Of a DNA stretch of 64,000 nucleotides, positions 44,371-52,375 are shown piece after piece. Numbering within the stretch: position 1 is the stretch's first letter; every line of letters begins with the position of its first letter. The translations under genes and the position numbers were made by a program. Source of the DNA: CAYSRC01 sp964446385 (GTDB lineage: Bacteria; Bacillota; Clostridia; Oscillospirales; Ruminococcaceae). The notes beneath the pieces are model-generated. The model was not told the origin of the DNA. It saw only the letters and a list, made by a program, of their open reading frames with translations, and did not search any database. The DNA is taken from the NCBI GenBank assembly GCA_964446385.1, contig CAYUOH010000007.1:52134-116133 (forward strand), in the 5' to 3' direction.

Positions 44371-44586
44371 CTATTTCTTTCTCTTGAACCACAAAAACAC
44401 AGCAATTGCCACGACCAAAATACCAAATAACAGCAGATAAATACCACTGGAATTACCCGCTACAAAGATTGCTGTCGGACCGTCTGCTCCACCTATTATC
44501 CCAATAGATCTAGATTCAGCCGAACAACCAAACAGGCATGTTAATGAGAACATACCCACGAACACAAAAAGTAAAGTTTTTTTCAT
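44371..44586 (-). CDS. Small lipoprotein with a decarboxylase beta-subunit loop
   Basis: A 71-residue protein with lipoprotein signal peptide (lipobox LFGC, C21), then IGIIGGADGPTAIFV at residues 28-42, a membrane helix at about 49-67 and a basic FKRKK end. The GGADGPTAIFV loop is the signature of the sodium-binding site in beta subunits of sodium-translocating decarboxylases (OadB/GcdB, over 350 residues), here standing alone. Small proteins of this kind exist in other Clostridia under the same name, but a role is not known. It may be a membrane-linked accessory peptide. Confidence 0.8.
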   Translation of the reverse strand: MKKTLLFVFVGMFSLTCLFGCSAESRSIGIIGGADGPTAIFVAGNSSGIYLLLFGILVVAIAVFLWFKRKK

Positions 44587-44653
44587 TTAGTAATGCTCCT
44601 ATGCAAATTCAAATTCCCTTGACTTCTACTATACATCTGAACATGCAAAATAA

Positions 44654-44689
44654 CAAAAAATAGCCGATTAGTATTAATACCGATCGGCT
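44654..44689 (-). terminator. Terminator after the GNAT gene
   Basis: Stem AGCCGAT / ATCGGCT (44662-44668 and 44683-44689) with inner GGTATT/AATACT pairing, followed on the minus strand by ATTTTTTG. It ends transcription from the acetyltransferase gene at 44731. Confidence 0.85.
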
Positions 44690-44730
44690 GCTTTTCAAAA
44701 ACCCTTATATTGCTTTGAACATATTCTGTT

Positions 44731-45315
44731 TCATTCTTTTGCTGTATCAGCAAACGGAATAAACGGATCCGGATGTTTCGGCCGTTCAGCTATGCATTTT
44801 TCGAACCACGCAACACTGTACCATTTGTCAAACTTGTATCCGCAATTTTCAAAAACTCCGACCTTTTTATAACCCAAATGTTCATGAAAAACAGGAGAAT
44901 TCTTTGGAAGGAATTCATCATCGTACTCTGTGTAAGCCGTGCCGGCATATAATAAATAAACATTCTGCTTAATCAGGAGTTCTTCCAGTCTTTCGTATAA
45001 TGCTCTGCCGATTCCTCGTTTATGTACATCTTCCGAAACATAAATCGACGTCTCTGCGGAATGTTTATATGCTTCTCTTGGACGAATAGGACCCGCATAT
45101 GCATATCCTACAATAATGCCGTTCATTTCCGCAACAAGATACGGATACTTCTTAAGTGTTGAAGCTATTCTGCTTTTGAATTCCTCCAACGAAGGAACAC
45201 TATACTCAAAAGTAACCGCAGTATTTTTTACATAAGGAGAATATATCTCCAATAACCTATTGGCATCTTCCGGGGTCGCAACCCTAATATTAATATTTTC
45301 TCTCGTTTCATTCAT
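44731..45315 (-). CDS. GNAT acetyltransferase, phosphinothricin-acetyltransferase-like
   Basis: A 194-residue GNAT protein of the PAT/Bar type, opening INIRVATPEDANRLLEIYSPYV and with the acetyl-CoA loop VSEDVHKRGIGRALYERL. The IVGYAYAGPIRPREAYKHSAETSIYV segment is characteristic. Probable role is detoxification by N-acetylation of amino-acid-like compounds; substrate is not predictable. Confidence 0.88.
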   Translation of the reverse strand: MNETRENINIRVATPEDANRLLEIYSPYVKNTAVTFEYSVPSLEEFKSRIASTLKKYPYLVAEMNGIIVGYAYAGPIRPREAYKHSAETSIYVSEDVHKRGIGRALYERLEELLIKQNVYLLYAGTAYTEYDDEFLPKNSPVFHEHLGYKKVGVFENCGYKFDKWYSVAWFEKCIAERPKHPDPFIPFADTAKE

Positions 45316-45384
45316 TTGTAATCACTGATCTCCGTAGTCTATAATCTTTCAGAAATTTATCTCGCGTAATAGTTCTATCATTTA

Positions 45385-46248
45385 TCAGAACAGCGATACC
45401 TGCTCGTAATTTTCGGGGAATTCATCAATATACCTGAAACATTCGTCTACATTGTATATTATCCCGTTTTCGGAGCATACCTGTTTCAGGATTTTCATCA
45501 GCGCCCTGTTGTTTTCACTCGGTATTTCATAGGCGTTTCCGTATTTTTCGATGTATCTCTCTTTCAGACCCGGAAAATGCCTGTCCAGTGCCTGATAAAA
45601 ATATTCCCTATCCCCTTCGCGAAGGGTAAGGCCCATGTTGAAACAGATAATTCCTTTCACACCGGCCTGTACGCAGTAATTAAGTATACCTCTGATATTT
45701 TCTTCGGTATCATTGATAAAGGGCAGTATCGGCGTAAGCCAGATCACTGTCGGAATCCCCGCTTCCTTTAACCGTAATAGAGTCTCGAACCGTTCTCTGG
45801 TGGTTGAGACATTGGGTTCTATTATTCTGCAGAGATCTTCATCATAGGTTGTCAATGTCATCTGGACGACAGCCTTTGTTTTTTTATTTATGGACGTAAG
45901 CAGATCCAAATCTCTCAGTACTCTTGAAGATTTAGTAAGTACAGTCGCACCGAACTCGTATCTCTCTATCAGTTCGAGGCATTTCCTCGTAAGCCCGAGT
46001 TCGTCCTCAATGTGAAGATACGGGTCGCACATGGAACCGGTGCCGATCATGCACCTTTTACGTTTTGATTTAAGGGCTTTTTCAAGCAGCTCAGGCGCGT
46101 TTATTTTAACCTCGATGTCCTCAAACTCGTGCGTGAAACTGTAGCACTTGCTTCTGCTGTCGCAGTATATGCATCCGTGGGAACATCCGCGGTAAATATT
46201 CATACCCATACCGCCGGACAGGATGCCCTTAGCTTCGACAAAATGCAT
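45385..46248 (-). CDS. Radical SAM protein, SplB-like
   Basis: I use the ATG at 46248 (287 residues) because it is fused to the luxS stop as TGATG; an in-frame ATG 13 codons upstream lies inside luxS. The [4Fe-4S]/SAM motif is YRGCSHGCIYCD (C22, C26, C29). VVQMTLTTYDEDLCRIIEP and WLTPILPFINDT are typical of the spore-photoproduct-lyase-like group annotated for DNA repair, which is widespread without proven function. It is translationally coupled to luxS. Confidence 0.88.
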   Translation of the reverse strand: MHFVEAKGILSGGMGMNIYRGCSHGCIYCDSRSKCYSFTHEFEDIEVKINAPELLEKALKSKRKRCMIGTGSMCDPYLHIEDELGLTRKCLELIERYEFGATVLTKSSRVLRDLDLLTSINKKTKAVVQMTLTTYDEDLCRIIEPNVSTTRERFETLLRLKEAGIPTVIWLTPILPFINDTEENIRGILNYCVQAGVKGIICFNMGLTLREGDREYFYQALDRHFPGLKERYIEKYGNAYEIPSENNRALMKILKQVCSENGIIYNVDECFRYIDEFPENYEQVSLF

Positions 46249-46745
46249 CAGACGGTACCTGCCTGCATCACCGGGTATTCGAAACACGGCTGTTCCTTAA
46301 GACGCTTTACGTACATCACTGCCTCGTATTTTGCAATCTCAAGATCGTGCAGGATATAGTTCCCGCAGTTTTCAGGAAGCGTTCCCGGCACTGTACCTTC
46401 AAAGCCGGCCAGGTATTCAAACGCTCTGATTATCAGCGGATAAATATCCCGGGGTGAGGGACGGCCCTTAACGATAAAATAGCAGCCGGTCAGGCATCCC
46501 ATGGGGCCCCAGTAAATCACCCTGTCCTTCCACTCTTCGTCGTCTCGAAGATATGTGGCGATGATGTGCTCGACAGTGTGCATCGCGTTGGGATGAACAG
46601 CGGGCTCGGTATTGGGGTATTTCATGCGTATGTCGAATGTTGTGACAAAATCACCGCCGACGGCATCGACACGGGATTCGTAAATTCCGGGTTTCAGCTT
46701 GGTATGGTTTATCTGAAAACTTGGAATTAAATTTTTACTATTCAT
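46248..46745 (-). CDS. luxS: S-ribosylhomocysteine lyase LuxS
   Basis: A 165-residue LuxS. The zinc site HTVEH (with Glu as base) and the catalytic Cys in GPMGCLTGCYF are intact; the opening IPSFQINHTKLKPGIY is conserved. It splits S-ribosylhomocysteine into homocysteine and DPD, the AI-2 precursor, in the methyl cycle. AGGAGG precedes the ATG. It sits between pyrophosphatase and radical SAM genes in one operon; no pfs gene is in the window. Confidence 0.97.
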   Translation of the reverse strand: MNSKNLIPSFQINHTKLKPGIYESRVDAVGGDFVTTFDIRMKYPNTEPAVHPNAMHTVEHIIATYLRDDEEWKDRVIYWGPMGCLTGCYFIVKGRPSPRDIYPLIIRAFEYLAGFEGTVPGTLPENCGNYILHDLEIAKYEAVMYVKRLKEQPCFEYPVMQAGTV

Positions 46746-46755
46746 ATAAATCCTC

Positions 46756-48054
46756 CTATACCGGCAGACAGTGCAGCATCTCGGGTAATAGCTGCTTTTT
46801 ACGGCTCATCACGCCGGGCATATTGTAAAGATGGTCGGTAATCTTTGTATATGGCAGATTCCTTTCTGCACCGAATGGTGTGCTGAGCAGAACGCTGTGC
46901 TCCTTTATAACGTCGGTAATCATCAGCGCCGCCCAGTCAAGGCCGTTGCTTTGGCGTACCGTCTCAAGCCCGTCAAAATAAGCGCTTATGTATTCGTCAA
47001 GATCATCCAGAGAAGTTGTCTCACACTGTCCTATACCGAAAATTACATCCTGCTCTTTGTAAACCTTGAAATCCGACGATATAGCTGCCACAGGTTCCCG
47101 GTTCTTGAGGCCATCAATATTGCTGAACATGCTGCGTCCGTATTCTTCAACATTTTCACGGCATATCGCCGCAAGTGTAACGGCAGACTCAATGTCGGTA
47201 TGTGTGGTGGTCGGGCTCTTCAGTATCAGCGTATCGGAAATAATCCCGGTCAGCAGAATTTTCGCGGTCTGCATATCGGGTCTTATACCGTTGCGAAGAT
47301 AAAGCTGGTATACAATTGTGCAGGTGCTTCCGAGTGGTTCGGCGTCAATAAAAAGCGGCAGATCGGTTTTAAGCGCGTTCAGACGGTGGTGGTCAATTAT
47401 TTCCACGATATTTGCAGTTTCGAGTCCTCTGATACTCTGGCTCTCTTCGTTATGATCAACCAGAATCACGTTGTAACGCGGCGTGTCCAGAAAACATCTT
47501 CGTGTGACAAAGCCCTTGAATTCATTCTCGTCGAATACCGGAAAACCTCTCTTTTTAGAGTTTATAAACATAGTTTTCCCGTCTTCAAAGCGGTCGCTCG
47601 CCTCCATACGGCCGGGATAGGTTCGCATGACGTCCCTTATTACGGGAATACTCAATTCTTTATGTCCGGATTCAAGTTCCGACACGACCCAGGCAGTAAC
47701 GTCGTCCACGCTTATCAGTCCACAGTAACTGTCGCCCTCGAACACAGGGATTGCGGAGGGAATTCCCTCTTTGTACACATCCGCGTAGGCTGTCAGAAGG
47801 TCGTCGGCGTCAACACTGATATCGGGAGCAAGCATAACGTCGCCCACCTTAGGGTATACGTTCGACATATACGGCGGTGCGGTAATTCCGATCGCATTCA
47901 GAAGTTTTTTAGGTCCGTCACCCAGATGGGAACATCTCACGGCTTGATATTCGTTTGACGGATCCGTCAGATTTTTAAGATTTGCGTATCCCAAAGCACT
48001 GCAGATACTGTCGACGTCCGGATTGCGGTGTCCGGTTATATATACGATACTCAT
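46756..48054 (-). CDS. ppaC: Manganese-dependent inorganic pyrophosphatase with CBS domains
   Basis: A 432-residue family II PPase. DHH motifs: ITGHRNPDVDSICSALGYA (metal ligands) and EIIDHHRLNA; the DHHA2 domain follows. A pair of CBS domains (about 70-190) is inserted in the N-terminal domain, but the DRTGG domain of longer homologues is absent at this length. The CBS pair lets adenine nucleotides regulate activity. Gives phosphate from pyrophosphate in the cytosol. Confidence 0.93.
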   Translation of the reverse strand: MSIVYITGHRNPDVDSICSALGYANLKNLTDPSNEYQAVRCSHLGDGPKKLLNAIGITAPPYMSNVYPKVGDVMLAPDISVDADDLLTAYADVYKEGIPSAIPVFEGDSYCGLISVDDVTAWVVSELESGHKELSIPVIRDVMRTYPGRMEASDRFEDGKTMFINSKKRGFPVFDENEFKGFVTRRCFLDTPRYNVILVDHNEESQSIRGLETANIVEIIDHHRLNALKTDLPLFIDAEPLGSTCTIVYQLYLRNGIRPDMQTAKILLTGIISDTLILKSPTTTHTDIESAVTLAAICRENVEEYGRSMFSNIDGLKNREPVAAISSDFKVYKEQDVIFGIGQCETTSLDDLDEYISAYFDGLETVRQSNGLDWAALMITDVIKEHSVLLSTPFGAERNLPYTKITDHLYNMPGVMSRKKQLLPEMLHCLPV

Positions 48055-48097
48055 ATTATCAACTCCAATTAAAAAATATGCATGACATCAATCAAAT

Positions 48098-48130
48098 AAA
48101 AACACCGCCCCCGACAAGTCGGGGCCGGTG
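48098..48130 (-). terminator. Terminator of the bactofilin-AAA operon
   Basis: Interrupted GC-rich stem CACCG-C-CCCCGAC / GTCGGGG-C-CGGTG (48103-48130) with a two-base loop between the inner arms, followed on the minus strand by TTTTTATTTG. It lies between the AAA+ gene and the pyrophosphatase promoter region. Confidence 0.92.
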
Positions 48131-48173
48131 CGGTCAGGATAGTTTGTTCAGCCCGGACGCATTTTATTCAAAA

Positions 48174-49328
48174 TTAAAAGTGCAGCACCGAACCGAGGTT
48201 TTTCATGATTTCCCTGTTTATTACTCTCAGATCGTTCGTGGCGTTAACATCAACATTCTTAACAATCTTGGCGGTAACGGCGTCGATATCGGTTCCCTCG
48301 GGAAGGTTCTTCGCCTTTGAGAGAAGTTCGCGCGTACGAAAAGCGACATAACTCTTCTTTTCCGCACGTGTGATATCGTCGACATGGCTTAGCATACTGA
48401 GGCGGGAACGGAACTCCGGCTTAAGGGTAGTTTCGATTTCGCTTTCCTTCAGGTTAGAGGTGAACAGGACAATATACTTGTCAAGGTCGTAATCCCGTCC
48501 CAACGAATCGGTAAAGGAACCGTCCTCGAGCAGCTGGAGAAAGAAATTGTGGACCTCATGCGCAGCCTTTTCGAATTCGTCGATAACGATAACCGTACTG
48601 CGGCTGTTGAGGAGTTTTTCACTGAGCTCGCCCTTGCTGCTTCCGACGTATCCTCGGGGACTTCCGATGAGGCTGTTCAGAGCGTTGGATCCGCTGTAGT
48701 TTCCGAAATTTATCTTGATAATGCTTTCGCCCGGGGCAAGATAACGGGTAAGAAGACGGCCCAGTTCGGTCTTTCCGATGCCGGAATTGCCGTACAGGAA
48801 TGCCGAAAAGATATGCTGGGTACCGAGCCGGTTAAATATGCGGAAACGGCTGAGTTGGTCGAAAAAAATAGCCTTCAGCTCGTTGTTGCCGAAAAGATTG
48901 GCGTCGATGCTATTGCAGAGAGAGGCGAACTCTTCTTCCTCAATGTCGACTATATCGGTAATACGGCTGTCGTCAAGCTTTAATGCTTCCTCCAGCGAAA
49001 CAACTTCGTCTATTTTGAAATACAGTAAATCCTTCGCCGAAGAGGAAAAGCGCCGCTCCACTATTAAACGGGCTTCGTATTTTTCGAGGCCGATTATATA
49101 AGATATAATTTTATCTAAATACGGCAAAGTATTCAGCAGCCTGTCTTCGTTTACAAACAGGCTGCTGACGTCAACCAAAATATAGGGAGTTCCCGGTCGA
49201 ACCATAAGATGGCCGCCGGTCTCCGAGAAATTTGACCAACTGTATACAAGGCCGCCGTCTTTGTCCGCCGCGTCTACTATACGCTCACGGTTACGTCGGT
49301 CATATTCATATAAATGGATTCTCTTCAT
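48174..49328 (-). CDS. AAA+ ATPase of the ClpB-like (AAA_2) type
   Basis: A 384-residue protein. An N-terminal region of about 150 residues without recognised domain precedes an AAA_2 core: Walker A YGNSGIGKTELG, Walker B VIVIDEFEKAA, sensor-1 IVLFTSNL and arginine-rich LKPEFRSRLSML. A small C-terminal lid follows. It resembles the second ATPase ring of Clp unfoldases but lacks the N-domain, middle domain and ClpP-binding loop. It follows the bactofilin gene by 17 bases; a role in assembling or remodelling a bactofilin polymer is inferred only from context. Confidence 0.82.
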   Translation of the reverse strand: MKRIHLYEYDRRNRERIVDAADKDGGLVYSWSNFSETGGHLMVRPGTPYILVDVSSLFVNEDRLLNTLPYLDKIISYIIGLEKYEARLIVERRFSSSAKDLLYFKIDEVVSLEEALKLDDSRITDIVDIEEEEFASLCNSIDANLFGNNELKAIFFDQLSRFRIFNRLGTQHIFSAFLYGNSGIGKTELGRLLTRYLAPGESIIKINFGNYSGSNALNSLIGSPRGYVGSSKGELSEKLLNSRSTVIVIDEFEKAAHEVHNFFLQLLEDGSFTDSLGRDYDLDKYIVLFTSNLKESEIETTLKPEFRSRLSMLSHVDDITRAEKKSYVAFRTRELLSKAKNLPEGTDIDAVTAKIVKNVDVNATNDLRVINREIMKNLGSVLHF

Positions 49329-49345
49329 TAATTAGCAATAATTCC

Positions 49346-49894
49346 TTATGAGAGGGACTGCGCGAAATCGTCGATGTCGAGGAATTCTTCATCGAAGTTA
49401 AATGCATTGGAGGCTGCAGCGGCGTTCTGTACAACATCAACGTTGCCCTTGATAACCGCGCCGGGAGAAATGTTGATTTCCGAGGCCTTAATGTTGCTGA
49501 AGACAACGGCGTTGCTGCCAAGGGAAACGGAACCGTCGGCGTAAATATCGCCCTTTATACGACCGTCGCACTTGATATCATGCGCCTTGAGATCACCGAT
49601 AAATACGGAAGAAGTATCGATATCGATGTCGTCCTTTGCGGTAACATAGCCGCGGACCTTGCCGCCTGTGGCATGGAGGCTTTCGGTCATTAGGTTACCT
49701 TCGACGATGCCGCCGTTCAGCGCCAGAGCGTTGGACGAGGTGATATCGCCTTTGATTGCCGCAAGGAAGACCATGCTGTCCTTGGTGGTAATGTTACCTT
49801 CGATAACTGTCTGTTTTGACAAAGCGCTGGCGAATTCCTTTTCAAGATCTTCGCCTTTCTGATAAACACTGTTACCATTGTTCAATAAAGACAT
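49346..49894 (-). CDS. Bactofilin (polymer-forming cytoskeletal protein)
   Basis: Bactofilin domain with a beta-helix of repeated G-x-I/V strands (VIEGNITTKDSMVFLAAIKGDI region, VEGNLMTESLHATGGKVRGYV, GRIKGDIYADGSVSLGSNAVV). I start it at the ATG at 49894 (182 residues), six bases after AAGGAGG; a longer frame 14 codons upstream lacks a site. The C-terminal tail is acidic (FDEEFLDIDDFAQSLS). Bactofilins self-assemble into filaments at the membrane without nucleotide. Operon partners are an unknown gene upstream and an AAA+ ATPase downstream. Confidence 0.88.
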   Translation of the reverse strand: MSLLNNGNSVYQKGEDLEKEFASALSKQTVIEGNITTKDSMVFLAAIKGDITSSNALALNGGIVEGNLMTESLHATGGKVRGYVTAKDDIDIDTSSVFIGDLKAHDIKCDGRIKGDIYADGSVSLGSNAVVFSNIKASEINISPGAVIKGNVDVVQNAAAASNAFNFDEEFLDIDDFAQSLS

Positions 49895-49947
49895 AAATTC
49901 CTCCTTATAAAAATACTTTGTAAGTTGATACTTCAAAGTAATTTAAA

Positions 49948-50484
49948 CTAAATAACACCCGGATTATGCGCCTGTAACTCATCCAGAGCTTCATCAAGCA
50001 GGGCGCCGATACGGTCCAGGCTATATTCCACGATATCAGGAACTATATAAATGGTACGTGTGTTTCGGTTAATGTAATATTCGGCATCGCCGTGATATTC
50101 GCCGATGCGAAGCGTCGGAAGCTTGACACCGAGAATACGGCAGCGCTTTTTCAACATCCATCCGGCCTCTTCTTTAAGGCAGTATACCTTAACACGGGAA
50201 ATAAAAGAATCTATTGCAGTTTTACCGATATCCGACTGGATATAAAGATAAACCTTTCCTTCGTCCACAACGGCACCGTTGTTTCCGCTGTCGCGGAGTT
50301 TCAGAATTACCCGGTATTTTTTTCCAAAAAGGAAAATAGTCCCGTAAAATCTGGTGCGACGTGCCTTCAACTCGATATCTTCGCCGTTGAAGAGTATAAA
50401 TATGGCGTAGGGAGATTTGAATTTTTTCTCAAGACGCGACACGTATCCTGCGCCTGCCTTGAATAATTTGCCTGAATCTTGCAT
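49948..50484 (-). CDS. Unknown protein upstream of bactofilin, possibly derived from a YgjP-like peptidase
   Basis: A 178-residue cytosolic protein from the ATG at 50484, which has a GGGGGG site (longer frame 19 codons upstream lacks one). A minus-strand promoter TTGTGC-17-TACACT is present near 50530. The C-terminal half, CRILGVKLPTLRIGEYHGDA then YYINRNTRTIYIVPDIVEYSLD, parallels the YgjP metallopeptidase order of strand, catalytic loop and helix, but the zinc motif HExxH is missing (position reads DRIGALLDEALDEL). If related, it is inactive. I do not recognise it otherwise. Confidence 0.6.
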   Translation of the reverse strand: MQDSGKLFKAGAGYVSRLEKKFKSPYAIFILFNGEDIELKARRTRFYGTIFLFGKKYRVILKLRDSGNNGAVVDEGKVYLYIQSDIGKTAIDSFISRVKVYCLKEEAGWMLKKRCRILGVKLPTLRIGEYHGDAEYYINRNTRTIYIVPDIVEYSLDRIGALLDEALDELQAHNPGVI

Positions 50485-50569
50485 ACAACCCCCCGAATAG
50501 CCAGAAAATGTGTATACATGTAGATAGTGTATCACAGGCATACTATTTGCACAACATCAAATATTACAG

Positions 50570-52375
50570 TTAGTCAAGCAGAGCGCTGGTGGCCTCGTCT
50601 TCATACTGACGGGTGTAAAGACTGTAATAGTATCCGCGTTTTCTGATCAGTTCGGAATGGTTGCCCTGCTCTACTATTTTGCCGTTCCTAACAACCAGAA
50701 TGATATCGGCGTTCTTAACCGTCGACAATCTGTGCGCGATTACAATGGACGTGCGTCCATGGATGATTACGTCTATGGCCTTCTGAATTTTCTGCTCGAT
50801 TATCGTATCAACCGACGCAGTAGCCTCGTCCAGTACCAGAATTCTGGGGTCGGAGATAACGGCGCGAGCGAATGAAATTAGCTGTTTCTCGCCGAGCGAC
50901 AGCGTATCTCCGCCTTCACCTATATCGGTGTTCAGGCCGTTCTCAAGCTTGCTGACAAGATAATCGGCTGAAACAAGAGAAAGAGCCCTGTTTATTTCTT
51001 CGTCGCCGGCATCTGGATTTCCGTAAAGAAGATTTTCGCGTATGGAGCCTGAGAACAGGTGAGGTGCCTGTTGTACGTATCCGATGGATGAATGGAGCCA
51101 AAGTTGGCTGCGTTCACGTGCGTCGCGTCCGTCAATAAGGATACGTCCCTCGGTAGGTTCGTAGAAACGGCAGACCAGATTGGCAAGCGTTGATTTACCC
51201 GCGCCCGTTTCGCCTACTATGGCGATATTCGTGCCGTAAGGAATATCCAGATTAAAATGTTCTAAAACATATTCGTCGCCGTCGGGGTATTTGAACGTTA
51301 CATCCTCAAGACGGATATCTCCCTTTAGTTCCTCCCAGTTTTCTTTTTTGGGATTGAAGGTATCGCCGTATTCTTCGATAACCTCAGGCATATCGGTAAC
51401 GTTGGACTTGGTTTCTAGGATTCGTGTAACTCTTTCGATGTTTACCTGGGTTGTAATAAGATCAGACAGAGTTTCAATCATGGCATGAATAGGTTCGACA
51501 ATACCCTGGGCATAGCTCATGAACATGCTGAAAGTACCCACCTCTTCGCGGGCAATGTATCCGCCGCGCCACAGTACTATCGCAAGACCCATGGAAGATG
51601 CCAGATTCATCGTAACCGCGAAAGCTCCGCGCCAGCGGGCGGCTTTCATGGAACGCTCATGCATGATCCGGGTGTCTTTGACGAATTTGTCGTCCATCTT
51701 ATCCTCGATAACCAGGGATTTGATGGTCTTGGCTCCGGTAATTCCTTCGTTGAAATTGCCTGTGATTACGCTGTTCTGTTCACGAATAGCGCGGTTGGCG
51801 GTGTGCATTTTAGCATGGAAGAAATATACCAGCACGGCGAATACCGGGGCTATAAGCATAACGAGTCCCGCGAGGTGCGCGTTAACAGAAAACATCACTA
51901 TTACGGAACCGATAAGGTAGCTTGCATGCCACACGGAGTCGATTATGCTCCAGGAGACAAGCGAACCGATTCTCGAGGTATCGCTCATTATTCGGGAATG
52001 GATATATCCAACGCTGTTCTGGTTGAAGAATGTAAATCCCAGTGTCTGGAGATGGGTAAACAGGTCGTTGCGAAGGTCCTGGTTGATGCCGACATCTATC
52101 TTCATTGCGAAGTTGCAGCTTACATAGCTGTTCAGAGCCGATACGGCAATGCATAAAAGGTACAGCAGGATAAACAGTGGCAGGGTATCCAGGGTGGAAG
52201 ATTTGATAAAGTGGTTCAGTGAATAGCGCTGAAAAAGCGGCATTGTGATATCGAAAAGTCCGGTAATAATACCGCAGCCCACCATCGTAAAGGCCATTTT
52301 GCGGTATTTCTTCAGATAGGGAATAATCTTTCCCAGGCCAAACCACTTAAGTCTTGTGTTATTGTCTTTATTCAT
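50570..52375 (-). CDS. ABC exporter half-transporter, subunit 2
   Basis: A 601-residue fused TMD-NBD exporter from the ATG at 52375, nine bases after AGGAGG. Six transmembrane helices (about 20-320), then Walker A GETGAGKST, a non-standard signature LSLGEKQ, Walker B with catalytic Glu ILVLDEATASVD, and IAHRLSTV. It overlaps the stop of the upstream exporter gene by eight bases. With the partner below it forms a heterodimer of the BmrCD/LmrCD type, where one ATP site is degenerate. Confidence 0.92.
   Translation of the reverse strand: MNKDNNTRLKWFGLGKIIPYLKKYRKMAFTMVGCGIITGLFDITMPLFQRYSLNHFIKSSTLDTLPLFILLYLLCIAVSALNSYVSCNFAMKIDVGINQDLRNDLFTHLQTLGFTFFNQNSVGYIHSRIMSDTSRIGSLVSWSIIDSVWHASYLIGSVIVMFSVNAHLAGLVMLIAPVFAVLVYFFHAKMHTANRAIREQNSVITGNFNEGITGAKTIKSLVIEDKMDDKFVKDTRIMHERSMKAARWRGAFAVTMNLASSMGLAIVLWRGGYIAREEVGTFSMFMSYAQGIVEPIHAMIETLSDLITTQVNIERVTRILETKSNVTDMPEVIEEYGDTFNPKKENWEELKGDIRLEDVTFKYPDGDEYVLEHFNLDIPYGTNIAIVGETGAGKSTLANLVCRFYEPTEGRILIDGRDARERSQLWLHSSIGYVQQAPHLFSGSIRENLLYGNPDAGDEEINRALSLVSADYLVSKLENGLNTDIGEGGDTLSLGEKQLISFARAVISDPRILVLDEATASVDTIIEQKIQKAIDVIIHGRTSIVIAHRLSTVKNADIILVVRNGKIVEQGNHSELIRKRGYYYSLYTRQYEDEATSALLD

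Noticed and set aside
46831..47958. Plus-strand frame of 375 codons
   Set aside because: Antisense to the well-supported pyrophosphatase gene; the translation has no family resemblance.
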